DNA of 64,000 nt from Erinaceus europaeus (lineage: Eukaryota > Chordata > Mammalia > Eulipotyphla > Erinaceidae). The stretch is taken from positions 111,865,593 to 111,929,592 of the forward strand of contig NC_080171.1 in the NCBI RefSeq assembly GCF_950295315.1, read 5' to 3'. Positions 1 through 9,495 of this stretch are shown one piece after another. A program made the position numbers and the translations under genes. Under the pieces are notes generated by a model. That model had not been told where the DNA came from. It saw only the letters and a program-made list of their open reading frames with translations, and made no database searches. Numbering within the stretch: position 1 is the stretch's first letter; each line of letters starts with the position of its first letter.

Positions 1-339
1 GGTTCACATTCCAACAATGCAACTCAACTCTGGGGTTATTACCCACAGTTTTTAGATTCTCTGTACTCACTCTCCCTGCCCAGTACACAAGACCATTTCA
101 AGAATGAAGTGCTTACCGAACCCTGTCCTGTGACCAACACCCTCATACAATAAATCGGTCAGCAGCAGGACTCCCCCCAGTTCATCACATTGAGTGAGGG
201 TGGAAACTTTGTTGTTGGGGTCCAAACACTTGTAGTTAACAATGTTAATCAAGTAGGGAAGAAATCTGACAGCTGGAATAGGATGGAGGAAGTTAAGTGT
301 TGTAGGGGGAAAAAAAAAAAGGTAATAAAAGTTAACTTC

Positions 340-612
340 TGGGCCTAAGAAAACAGGCACTACAATAGCAAAATATGGGAACAACATAAGTGTCCATTAG
401 CAAATGAAGAATTCAATAAGTTATAGGGCATAAAATCAATGGTGCACTATTCAGCAACTTAAAAATACAATATTGTATTCTTCAGGACAGAGTGGATGGA
501 ACGGTGATTAGGTGATTCTGCTTATTGAAATAAGTAAAAAAGTGAAAGACAACTACAAAATGGTTCCACTCAGATAAGGAATATAGAGAACTGAAACACA
601 TGAACTTGGAAG
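340..612 (+). mobile_element. Old LINE-1 fragment, end of ORF2
   Basis: The sequence follows the familiar L1 ORF2 C-terminal stretch: 'tacaatagcaaaatatggga', 'aagtgtccattagcaaatga', 'actattcagcaactt', 'gagtggatggaacggtg', then a region matching the end of ORF2. Frameshifts and stops are present, so it is a dead remnant. Bases 1-339 upstream show no recognised element. Confidence 0.7.
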
Positions 613-629
613 AAAAAGAAAAGCAACAA

Positions 630-904
630 GGATCTCAGTTCGAGCCCTGGCTCCCCACCTGCAGGGGGAGTCGCTTCACAAGAGGTGAAGCAGGTCTGTG
701 AGTGTCTGTTTTTCTCTCCCTCTCTGTCTCCCCTCCTGTCTCGATTTCTCTCTGTCCTATCCAACAACAATGACAACAATAATAATAATGACAACAACAA
801 GGGGAACACAATGGGAAAGATAGCCTCCAGAAGCAGTGGATTCGTAGTGCAGGCACCGAGCCCCAGAATAACCCTGGAGGCAAAAAAAGAAAAAGTTTTT
901 AAAA
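630..904 (+). mobile_element. SINE-C copy, 5'-truncated
   Basis: It starts inside the tRNA-like part, near the B-box-like 'cagttcgagccctgg'. It continues through the 'cacctgcagggggagtcgct' body, a C/T-rich block and a CAACAATGACAAC-type tail. It ends with the 'ctccagaagcagtggattc' extension and an A-rich tail. The same order is seen in many other copies in this window. Confidence 0.85.
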
Positions 905-1010
905 AGTAGCAAATCAGTCTCTAAGACCTTTGAAGAACTATGGTGCTTGTCCTTGGGGAAGTGGGGACAGACAACTTAGATGGTGAGAGCGGTATAGAAT
1001 TATGCTCCAG

Positions 1011-1220
1011 CGGCCAGGTGGTGGCGCACCTGGTTGAGCGCACATGTTGCAATGCTCAAAGACCCAGGTTCAAGCCCCTGGTCCCCACCTGCAGGGGGAA
1101 AACTTTGCAAGTGGTAAAGCAGGGCTGCAGGTGTCTCTCTGTCTCTCTCCCTCTCTGTCTCCCCCTTCCTCTCGATTTCTGACTATTTCTATCTAACAAA
1201 TAAATAAAGATAATAAAAAA
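1011..1220 (+). mobile_element. SINE-A copy with target-site duplication
   Basis: A near-complete tRNA-derived SINE: 'ggccaggtggtggcgcacct' head, B box 'caggttcaagcccctgg', CT-rich middle, (AAATA)n end. It is flanked by 13-bp repeats, gaattatgctcca at 997-1009 and gaattatactcca at 1221-1233 (one mismatch), as expected for L1-mediated insertion. Confidence 0.92.
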
Positions 1221-1568
1221 GAATTATACTCCAATTATAATCTTGTATGTGGCTGATAAAATAATATTTAGAAAAAGAAAAGAAGCATGTCAGCGAAAAG
1301 TAGTCACAGTTACAAAAGTGCTTAGTGCTTCATTTGAAAAAAAAATTACAAGAATCATAACCTGGTGGAATAAACTGGCTAGAAGCCTGCATGCTCAGTG
1401 GCCATCAGTAAGACCAGAAGATTGCATGTTTAATGCAAAGGTTTATGGATATTACATGGATCAGCACTTTACTCTCAGTGCAGAGCTAAATTGAGGGGTA
1501 ACATTTAGACACATCCCTCACATACACCAACAGTGCCGTGAAGAGACGAATTTGGAAAGAAAGATCAC

Positions 1569-1692
1569 CCGATGGGATACGGAGATCTGGTTATGGGAAT
1601 TGTGTGGAGCTGTACCACTCTTATCCTATGGTTTTGTTAGTGTCTCCTTTTTCAAATAAATAAAAAAATTAAAAAGTAATAAAAATAAAAAA
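1569..1692 (+). mobile_element. Short L1 3'-tail insertion with TSD
   Basis: About 124 bp matching the extreme 3' end of the young L1 family (compare 60400-60522), ending in an A-rich tail. It has an exact 14-bp target duplication gaaagaaagatcac at 1555-1568 and 1693-1706. This is an extreme 5' truncation. Bases 1707-2113 hold nothing I recognise. Confidence 0.85.
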
Positions 1693-2113
1693 GAAAGAAA
1701 GATCACGGGAGCAACCGCTAGAAGGAGGTGCATCCAGAGGGGCTTCTTGCCCACTCTTTGCCAAGTCTAGGCCTCACATGGACCTAGCATCCAAAGAATA
1801 CTGCATGAATTCCGATAAGAAAAGATGCAGGTTGCTTGGGATAGGAAGAAAAATTGCTCCACGATACTACTGAGCTAAATGTATCTTTAGGAGGCAGATG
1901 ACAATGGGCCACTAGCCTTAAAACCTGCTCCTTCCAGGTTTTAATAGGACAAAGTGCACACAAGTTTCTTGCTGGAGAGGAGAAAAGATACAGGGAGGGC
2001 AGGTCAGGTGGGTCCCCCATGCCCAGGTGGAGTTACTCCTTTTAATATTAGGTAAAGAAACCAAAGGAACATATTGGCATCCCTAGAGATATCCTGCCTA
2101 TGATAATCTCATC

Positions 2114-2325
2114 CATGCTGCCTGGAACCTCACCTCCCCAGAGTCTTACCCTACTACTTTCTTCTAGAGAAAGACAGAAACAGGCTGGGAGTACAGATGA
2201 CCTGCCAACACCCAGGTCCAGTGGAGAAACAATTGCAGAAGCCAGAGCTCCCACCTTCTGAACCCCCCCAAAAGGTTTTTAGTCCATACTCCCAGCGAGG
2301 TGAATGATAAGGGAAATGAGCCCGA
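2114..2325 (+). mobile_element. L1 3' UTR remnant
   Basis: Parallels the L1 3' UTR at 60225-60420: a 'cctggaacctcacctcccca' block, 'agaaacaggctgggagta', 'caattgcagaagccag' and 'atactcccag'. It is considerably diverged, so older than the 22 kb and 59 kb copies. Neither end is sharp. Confidence 0.75.
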
Positions 2326-2656
2326 GGGCTCTGTACCTCCATTCTACCAGGACCCAAAGCATTTGTCACCAGGAATCTTGTTTTTATACCAACAATGAAA
2401 GGGAAGCAAATCCAGACAACACCAGAAGAAGCCAGGCACTGTTTTTCTTATCTGAGAGAGAAGGGGGGAAAAAAAAGAAGAAAGACACCTAGAAAGTAGT
2501 AATGGGTGTAGGCCTGACTTAGAAAAGAAGTGAAGACAGAACCATTGAAAAAAACATCTCTTCTCACCAAGATCAGGATAAGGTAAGATACAAAGACGGT
2601 GAGAGTCTCAGAGGCAGATGAGGACAGTGTTTCCAAGGAGAACCAGAAGGTGATGT

Positions 2657-2875
2657 GAAGGGCCAGCAAGATAGCTCAATGTGGAGGGTAGATGGTTTGC
2701 CTTGTGTGACACTCGGCTTTGAGCCCCATCCATTCTGAAATAGGGAAAATGCTTGTGTTGTGCTATTTTTTTCCCTATCTCCCTGTCTCTCCCCTCTGTC
2801 CATTTCCATGTGAATAAGCCAGTTCAGAGAGGTGAAACTCTGGCAATGACAAAAAAAAAAAAAGAAAGAAAGAAA
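2657..2875 (+). mobile_element. SINE-E copy
   Basis: The head 'gggccagcaagatagctcaa' matches other SINE-E copies (33238, 45876, 49618). It is followed by a CT-rich region, an 'agccagttcagagaggtgaa' block and a poly-A run with GAAA repeats. Confidence 0.7.
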
Positions 2876-2919
2876 TGATATGAATTGCAGATGGTAGTCT
2901 CAGATGGATTAGCCCTCTA

Positions 2920-3540
2920 TTGTGGATTGAATTTTCACCCACCACAATTATGTTGACATTCCAATATTTCAAAATGTGATGCATTTGCAAAGAGGGTCTT
3001 TAAAGAGGTTATCAATGTGAAATGAAGTCAGTTGGGTTGTGTTCTAATTCAGTTTGACAGATGCCCACATAAAGAGAAGGGACTGGGACAAACACACAGA
3101 CAGAGGGATGACCATGTAAGGATAGAGAGAAAAGTGGTCATTCATACCCCAAGGGGAGAGGCCTCAGGAAAAACCAACACTGTCAATTTCTTTCTTTTTT
3201 AATTTTTTTAAAATTTTATTTATTGGCTAGAGACAGAACTAAAATTAAGAGGGAAGGGAGAAGTAGAGAGAGAGAAGAAAAGAGAGACACCTGCAATGTT
3301 GCTTCACCATTAAGTAAGCATTCCCCACCCCACCCCTTTAGGTAGGGACTATGGACTTGAACCCAGGTCCTTAGGCATTGCAGCATGTGTGTTCAACTGG
3401 TGTGCCAATATCCAACCCTTCTGTCCATTTCGTATTCTCAAATTTTCATCTTCCAGAACTGTGGGAAACTACCCACCCAGCCTCTGTTACTTAGACCAGG
3501 CCCTGGTATTATGACAGCCTGAGCAGACCAGTGGAGTCTC
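2920..3540 (+). mobile_element. MLT1-like (ERVL-MaLR) LTR, split by a SINE
   Basis: The order is typical of mammal-wide MaLR LTRs: 'tgtggattgaatttt', 'aatgtgatgcatttgcaaag', 'gaggttatcaatgtgaaatg', 'aggcctcaggaaaaaccaac', then after the nested SINE 'tccagaactgtgggaaa' and a 'gcctgagcagaccagtg' end. The family call is from recall of the consensus, not an alignment. Being hit by a SINE fits old age. Confidence 0.75.
3191..3421 (-). mobile_element. SINE-A copy nested in the MaLR LTR
   Basis: Reverse-oriented SINE-A: T-rich tail, 'ttattggctagagacagaac', 'agagacacctgcaatgttgc', 'gacttgaacccaggtcct'. Flanking 10-bp repeats tgtcaatttc (3181-3190) and tgtccatttc (3422-3431), one mismatch. Confidence 0.88.
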
Positions 3541-3915
3541 TACCACTCATGAGTTGAGGGCATAGAAGTATATTTTTAAGATTTTATTTTAGTTCAAGAC
3601 ATTCTCTTTTGATAAATACAAGTCATTTTGTCCTTTATTACATAATAAATTATTATTGATTAAATAAAAGTAAATAAATATAAACACCAGAACATAGCTT
3701 CCAGATAAAGTAAATCATGACATTCCCCTTAGGGAGTTATCAAAAATAGAAAATGGAAAACACTGTGAGTTGAGGATATCACTTGGAACAGATCTAGGTC
3801 TCTTAGACTATTATACTCTGTTCCCTAACATTATTTAATTAATGTTGTTGGTTCTACTAATCATAATATACTTCTCTAAATTGATGGTCCTAATCTGAAA
3901 CTTACTCAGTCCTTT
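3541..3915. other. Unassigned AT-rich sequence
   Basis: No repeat family or gene recognised. On the minus strand it lies just downstream of the 199-codon open frame at 3916-4515 and contains AATAAA-type hexamers near 3640-3670 (minus sense), so it could be its 3' flank. That link is inference only. Confidence 0.3.
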
Positions 3916-4515
3916 TCATTTTTCCCTAAGGCAATATCCAGTCACAGAAGCAAACATCTTAAGTGAAATGTGGTTGATTGCTGGGTTTGTTATGGTGGAT
4001 AATTTTGACATCTCCCAGTTTCTTCTGCTTTGTGTCACCTCCTGAAAATCCTTCTTCGAGAAACTGTAGTGTTCCACTGCATATTTTTTTTGCTTGGCTT
4101 CAAAAGGAGCTAAATATTTCTTCTGAGAAGTTGGGATGAAAGTATGCTTTCCTATTCTACCCGCTATGTCCAACTGAAAATCATGGAAGTTATGTGACAA
4201 ACAACTTACAAAAGTCGTGAAAGACAGTCCCTTGATGGATCTTGGAACCCGAGAATCAATATGGCATTCATTCCTGCCTTTTCTTTTTGCCTCATGATAC
4301 TCTGTCTTGATAAAAATTAACTTCACAAAAATCCTTCTTTCCCTAGTAGAAGAACAATGGAGTACAGTATAGCAAGACACAATTTCTGACAATAAACATT
4401 TTTTCCTATTAGCAAAACTCACTGAGAAATGTAAGCTAGTCCCATTTATAACAACAAAAGCCAAATTGGGGAGTGGGGGCCTAGAATTCCACACACTTTG
4501 GCAGTTAACAGCCAC
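3916..4515 (-). other. Unidentified 199-codon open frame
   Basis: An uninterrupted minus-strand frame from an ATG, outside every repeat I recognise. The product would be basic, with many S/T/K/R, no obvious signal peptide or membrane segment, and a C-terminal third rich in K, Y, F and S. I do not recognise the family. A frame this long is mildly unlikely by chance in DNA of this composition. Options are a terminal exon of an unknown gene, an intact-looking processed pseudogene, or chance. A solo LTR begins 65 bp upstream of its start. Confidence 0.25.
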
Positions 4516-4580
4516 TTCAAAACTTCTGTCTGCCTTTCCAAGCCATGATGGTATCAGAGAAAGTCAACTAAAATATAAAG

Positions 4581-5126
4581 TGTTGTTAAAATTTCCGGGG
4601 CTCTTGCCGGGCCGGCTAGCTTCACGGTGGTGAACAGAGACGCGGAGACAACGGCTGGGCAGGGCAGCTGTATTTCTTTATTCAGGAACAACGATTCACA
4701 AACTAAGACAAACTAATCACCAAACAGAACTCTGCTGTCTCTTTGCGGCGGCGCAAGCACTCTTTCTTTTACTCTGGAACTCAGGAACCCTCTCCCTTAC
4801 TCTCGAACTCAGAAACTCTCGCACCCTCGCACTCTCGAACTCCGGAACTCAGGAACTCTGTCACTCTCGAACTCTGGCTAACTCTGGCACTCTCGAACTC
4901 AGGAACCCTCTCCCTTACTCTCGAACTCAGAAACTCTCGCACCCTCGCACTCTCGAACTCCGGAACTCAGGAACTCTGTCACTGGGGAACTCAGGAACTC
5001 TCGGACTCCGGAACCCTCTCCCAGGGTCCCTTGGGGCGGGGCCAAGCAGGCCCGCGAAATTAACAGGACTCATCCAATTCTCTTGGAGGGGGAGGGCTAG
5101 AACAAGCCAATGTAAAGCATACGACA
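4581..5126 (-). mobile_element. Solo LTR (class II ERV-like), 6-bp TSD
   Basis: The boundaries are TGTT...GACA with a perfect 6-bp duplication ataaag at 4575-4580 and 5127-5132. In the minus sense it carries an AATAAAG poly(A) signal (plus-strand 'tttctttattcagg'). Its poly(A) region and U5-like end resemble the LTRs at 32644-32973 and 6439-6907 ('ggctagcttcacgg', '...aacaga'). No internal sequence follows, so it is a solo LTR left by LTR-LTR recombination. A 6-bp duplication is typical of betaretrovirus-like (class II) elements. Confidence 0.88.
4765..5020. repeat. Tandem 'GAACTC' repeats inside the solo LTR
   Basis: Short units built on 'actctcgaactcaggaa' are reiterated, and a block of about 84 bp starting at 4781 is repeated from 4899 (offset 118 bp). 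This expansion explains most of the size difference from the sister LTR at 32644-32973 (546 versus 330 bp). Confidence 0.85.
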
Positions 5127-5240
5127 ATAAAGTTTAAATTAAATTCAAATTATAGTGACATAAGACCCAGATTTTCATGTTTCAATAAAGCATGCTCATC
5201 ACTGAAGATTTAAAAAGTAACTGATAAAAATAATCTAACT

Positions 5241-5320
5241 ACAATAATGATGACATCAATAGTAATAATAACTACAACAATAAAGCAACAAGGGCAACAA
5301 AAGGGAATAAATAAATAAAA
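5241..5320 (+). mobile_element. SINE-C 3' tail only
   Basis: Matches the distal tail of SINE-C: 'gatgacatcaatagtaataa', 'caagggcaacaaaagggaat', (AAATA)n. It is a severely 5'-truncated copy. Confidence 0.75.
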
Positions 5321-5736
5321 TGATGTAACATCATGATAACAGATGCGTTAGAATTTTCTAACAGAGAATGCTCTGCATCATCATAAAAATGTGCAGTGAG
5401 CAGCATTAGGCATATTTGAAACATCTGAACAATTCACCAGTCTCATCATAGAAATTAGGAAAATGTAAAAGAACCAAATGGTAATTTTAAAACTGGAAAA
5501 TACAGAAACCAAAATAAAATAAATGAAAAGATAAAAGCAGAAAACAAAAGAAAAAAATTAACTGCACTGGAAAGTAAAATGATGGAAACAACTCAAAATG
5601 AACTACAGAGACAATATAAAAATGAAGAGAACCCTGAGGACTTGTGGGAATTTATGAAAACATATAAGATTTACAGGACAGGAGTGCTAGAAAGATAGCT
5701 ATAGAGGATGGGGCTATTTTTCCTTATAGTAATTTT

Positions 5737-6135
5737 CTTTCCTTTTTTTCTTCCTTCCTTCTTTCTTTCTTTCTTTCTTTCTTTCTTTCATTCTTTCTTT
5801 CTTTTTTTTCCCACCAGAGTTATTGCTGGGGCTCCATGCCTGCACCATGACTTCACTGTTCCTGGAGACTTTTTTCCATTTTGTTACCCTTGTTGTTGTG
5901 CTTGTTATAGTTGTTACTGTTGTCAGAGATGTTGTTGTTGGATAGGACAGAGAGAAATCAAGAGAGGAGGGGAAGACAGAGAGGAGGAGAGAAAGACAGT
6001 CACCTGCAGACCTGCTTCACCACCTGTGAAGCGACCCCCCTGCAGGTGGGGAACCTGGGGCTTGAACCGGGATCCTTGTGCCGGCCCTTGCACATTTGCC
6101 GTATGTGCTTAACCCGCTGCGCTACCGCCCAGCCC
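5737..6135 (-). mobile_element. SINE-C copy, long form, 17-bp TSD
   Basis: Near-complete minus-strand SINE-C with the 'gttattgctggggctccatg' extension, 'ggataggacagagagaaatc', 'cctgcaggtggggaacctg' and the tRNA-like end 'cgctgcgctaccgcccagcc'. The tail has expanded to (TTTC)n at about 5750-5805. Exact duplication ttccttatagtaatttt at 5720-5736 and 6136-6152. Confidence 0.95.
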
Positions 6136-6438
6136 TTCCTTATAGTAATTTTATAAAAATTAGTCAAATAAATAATAGTTGAAAACTTCTTCTGTTTGGT
6201 AAAATTAAGAAAAATCATCCCAAAATTAGACATTTGAGACAGTGAAAGAGTGCAGATATGAGTTTTTCAAAGAAGTCCACATCAAGATGTGGAAATTAGA
6301 AAGAAGCAACATATCTTGCTTTCACTGAAAGCATTAAGAAATGCCACCTCACCTATAGGACAAAAACTATTCTAACAGCAAGGAACTGCTCATAAGGAAC
6401 TGTAGAGAGACAAGTTGTCCTTCTAAAATGATGTATCC

Positions 6439-6907
6439 TGTCGTTTTCGACGGGTTAGGTTGTTTTCACCGGGCTGGCTTCACGGGCAGGTAACAGACGA
6501 CCAGGGACTCATAGTTGAGCTGTAGGCAGTATCTCTTTATTCATGCAGGACGCAGCACAATCTAAGCCGAGCTGAGCTAAACTAAAGGTAAGTACTCTAA
6601 AACTCACAATGCTGTCTTTATATATACTTGCCAAGTAGGGTGGAAACAGGGTGTGACATAGAGAGGGTGGAGAGAAAAGTGACTGGTGACAATCAGAGTG
6701 TGACAAGGAGAGGATCAGGGTGTGACAAGGAGGGGGGGTGGAGCAAAAACATATCATGAAACAGTGGGGATTGAACCAATGCCCTGGAGGGAGGTACTTG
6801 TTAACAGCGGTTATATAAATAGAATGAAGTGGTTATGTAAATAGAATAGTGTTAAGCAGGGGGGATTTAAACCAAATGAAACAGAAGGGGTCTCATGCAT
6901 ACCAACA
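6439..6907 (-). repeat. 3' LTR of the short LTR element
   Basis: Runs TGTTGG...CGACA in the minus sense. It contains an AATAAA poly(A) signal (minus; plus-strand tttatt at 6536-6541) and a TATATATAAAG box (plus-strand 6616-6626), spaced as expected for promoter and polyadenylation in an LTR. Identical to the other LTR except at 6884. Confidence 0.95.
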
Positions 6908-6927
6908 ATTCCCCCTTTCTTTTTAAC
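6908..6927 (-). promoter_or_regulatory. Polypurine tract
   Basis: In the minus sense, a purine run (AAAAAGAAAGGGGGAA) directly precedes the 3' LTR start TGTTGG. This is the standard plus-strand DNA primer site of LTR retroelements. Confidence 0.88.
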
Positions 6928-7029
6928 TAATGGCCATTATGGGGTGAACAGAAACGTATATCGTACAGGCGTTTTCAAAAGAACTGGCATATAACATGGA
7001 AAACAAAATAGGCGAGCAGCAATAACCAG

Positions 7030-7290
7030 TGTGATGCCAAGGGGAGCTTTTCTTGCCTCAAAGGGCAAGGCCTAGCAGGCGAAAGGGCATTTCTTGCCTC
7101 TGGGAATGCTTCATGCCTCTGGGGGCATCTCTTGCCTCAAAGGGCATTTCTTGCCTCTGGGAATGCTTCATGCCTCTGGGGGCATCTCTTGCATCAATGG
7201 GTGTTTCCTGCCTCTGTGGGCATCTCTTGCCTCTTGGGGCGCTTCATGCCTCTGTGGGCATAACCTAATAAGGAGGGGGAGCTTTCTGCC
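7030..7290. repeat. 19/57-bp tandem repeat in the LTR element
   Basis: Units built on 'gcctctgggggcatctctt' (19 bp) are arranged as 57-bp higher-order repeats ('agggcatttcttgcctctgg' recurs at 7084 and 7141), then decay toward 7270. It lies in the internal region on the 3' LTR side. No coding role is apparent. Confidence 0.85.
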
Positions 7291-8345
7291 TCTGGGACAG
7301 AGCCTGCAGGCGAGGGGACATGGTCTATAAAGTTTCAAGGCAACTGGCTGAAGTTAGTCTTTGAGAAACACAGCAGTGTGTACCAGTAAGTCCGATGGAG
7401 GTGTCAGTCCAAAGTAGCTGACCACAGAAGAAAATGCCAAGGGATGAAACGCTGTATGTCTGTCTCGATGGGGAATGTCGGCCACCTGAATTCTGCTTTT
7501 CTGTAGAGAGTGATCTTTGGAGTCTGTGAATCTGTTTCTTCAGGTCGTGCCAGGTCTCATCATTGGTTTCCGGGGGCGATGTCAGAGAACCGGATCCAAA
7601 TGGATTTCCAGGAATTCCATTTGAGTAGATGCTTTTTCATGTGAAGACTTTGACAGCTGAAATTCACTTACTTGTCGAACAAAACTTGTAGCAGATTAGA
7701 AGTTTACTATAATTGATAACTCCATTATAATTGGAATTTCTTTCTAGTATGATTTTAAGGTTGTTTAAATAGTTTAAACGCAATAAAATGTGGAAAGGTA
7801 AACAGAAGAACCACGGTTAAAAGCCTCAGGCATGGGAATAATTAACATAATCATTGCACTATCTGCCCCACCCATAACTCTTACAGTTTTCAAGATTAAA
7901 CATTTCAGATTTATGCCAAGATAAAAAAGAAATCAAAGGAGGAAAAAACAATTTTTTGGATTGTTTTTGGATGTCTCTAGAAATCATGGCTGCGTCCAGC
8001 ATTTTTTTTTTAAGTCAATGTCAAACAAAAATTCAGTCATTCAAATCATTCTCTTATGAAACGCAACTTGAACCAGATTATCAAGATCTCACCATGTAGG
8101 ATTAAGAATCCCCGGAGGGCGACCTAGTCCAAAAAGGTCCTCAAAATTCCATTTAGGGTGCTTCTGACTGTTCCTGCTGGATTGCTTCAGGCACCCATTT
8201 TTAAAAGTGTCTTCCCATCGAAGAAAGAATCCAATCAGGAGAGTAGAACTAACCACGTGTCTCCATACTTGGGAACTGCCAGGGTACTCAAGAATGTTCT
8301 TCAAATTAGAGTAGTCCTTCTCCATGGGAAACATTTGAGAAGAAG

Positions 8346-8545
8346 TCCAGAAAGTTCTAGGGGAAATCCCCATGCATATCCCAAGGTCTACGATCACGGT
8401 CATAAAGAACCAAACTGTGGCCTGGAGCAAAATGTAGTCCTTTTCCTCAGGAAACATGGGAGAGGGAATCCAGAAAGTCCAAGGAGAAATCTCCGTGCAT
8501 ATCCCAAGCTCTATGATCCTGGTCATAAGAAACCAAAGTTCCCGG
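8346..8545. repeat. Degenerate 123-bp duplication in the leader
   Basis: The block 'cagaaagttctaggggaaat...catgcatatcccaag' at 8348 recurs diverged at 8471, a spacing of 123 bp (41 codons). The copies differ at many positions, so this duplication is much older than the insertion and is presumably a family trait. Confidence 0.8.
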
Positions 8546-8708
8546 TCAGGGAAACAAAGTTTGGCCCAGAGCAAAATGTTCCAGAGACAGAGTAACTGTC
8601 TCATGATGAAACAGTAGAGGCTTTGGCAAACCTCTTCATAAGTAGAAGAGAAGACCACAGTGCATAGGTAGGCAAAGTCTTCACTTATCTGGGAGTTGCG
8701 CAGGTCTG

Positions 8709-8726
8709 GCCCCACGTTGGGCGCCA
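8709..8726 (-). promoter_or_regulatory. Primer-binding site, lysine tRNA type
   Basis: In the minus sense TGGCGCCCAACGTGGGGC lies 2 nt after the 5' LTR. It matches the tRNA-Lys(1,2) 3' end complement used by several betaretroviruses (recalled). With the 6-bp duplication, this places the element with class II (ERVK-like) elements. Confidence 0.9.
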
Positions 8727-8728
8727 TA

Positions 8729-9197
8729 TGTCGTTTTCGACGGGTTAGGTTGTTTTCACCGGGCTGGCTTCACGGGCAGGTAACAGACGACCAGGGACTC
8801 ATAGTTGAGCTGTAGGCAGTATCTCTTTATTCATGCAGGACGCAGCACAATCTAAGCCGAGCTGAGCTAAACTAAAGGTAAGTACTCTAAAACTCACAAT
8901 GCTGTCTTTATATATACTTGCCAAGTAGGGTGGAAACAGGGTGTGACATAGAGAGGGTGGAGAGAAAAGTGACTGGTGACAATCAGAGTGTGACAAGGAG
9001 AGGATCAGGGTGTGACAAGGAGGGGGGGTGGAGCAAAAACATATCATGAAACAGTGGGGATTGAACCAATGCCCTGGAGGGAGGTACTTGTTAACAGCGG
9101 TTATATAAATAGAATGAAGTGGTTATGTAAATAGAATAGTGTTAAGCAGGGGGGATTTAAACCAAATGAAACAAAAGGGGTCTCATGCATACCAACA
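8729..9197 (-). repeat. 5' LTR of the short LTR element
   Basis: 469 bp, 468 identical to the 3' LTR. It holds the promoter copy: a TATATATAAAG box (plus-strand 8906-8916) and a downstream AATAAA (plus-strand 8826-8831). Transcription would run toward lower coordinates into the primer-binding site and leader. Confidence 0.95.
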
Positions 9198-9495
9198 GTA
9201 TCCTACAAATCAATCTTAGAAATAAAATTCATATTTATAGATAAAAGGAAAAATCAAGACATATAAAGGACACTAGGGTAATTAAAACTAGAATTATCTG
9301 AAAAGAGTGACAAAAAGAAGTTGTATAAACATAAAGGAAGGAATCTTGAAATATCTAGAAGAATAAACAAAATACGATTAAATAGAACAACTCACTGTTT
9401 TGATTGTATTTTATCAGTATAACAGACATTATAATACTGTATGATATGTTTTAAATTTATTTATATGGAAAATCAGGATACTCCATAAGTTTTCT

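Larger units (their letters stand above)
8089..8727 (-). other. 212-codon open frame in the element's leader
   Basis: The ATG (8725-8727) lies one base ahead of the primer-binding site, and the frame stays open for 212 codons through the 5' leader. It is rich in F, W, L and I and contains an in-frame duplication of about 41 codons. It does not resemble gag, pro, pol or env. On the opposite strand the region is also open for about 145 codons, which suggests a compositional cause. More likely untranslated leader than a protein gene. Confidence 0.3.
6439..9197 (-). mobile_element. Complete non-autonomous LTR retrotransposon (class II ERV type)
   Basis: A 2759-bp minus-strand element: 5' LTR 8729-9197, primer-binding site 8709-8726, 1821-bp internal region, polypurine tract 6908-6927, 3' LTR 6439-6907. 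It is flanked by the exact 6-bp duplication gtatcc (6433-6438, 9198-9203). The two 469-bp LTRs differ at one base (6884 G, 9174 A), so insertion was recent. The internal region is too short for gag-pro-pol-env, and I see none of their motifs. It would depend on proteins from a related autonomous ERV, much as ETn elements do in mouse. It sits in an ancient L1. Confidence 0.93.

Noticed and set aside
1011..1220. tRNA-like A and B boxes, as in many other places in the window
   Set aside because: Part of tRNA-derived SINEs. No copy can fold as a full tRNA with an intact anticodon arm.
4743..5063. 106-codon frame with a repeated RNSxTLxLxN-like motif
   Set aside because: Product of the tandem GAACTC repeats in the solo LTR. 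Periodicity comes from the minisatellite.
6509..6757. 82-codon minus-strand frame repeated identically at 8799-9047
   Set aside because: It is LTR sequence spanning the promoter and R region, present in both LTRs. Not a gene.
7053..7330. Tandem repeat considered as a CRISPR-like array
   Set aside because: Units are contiguous with no unique spacers, and the host is a mammal. It is a minisatellite inside an LTR element.
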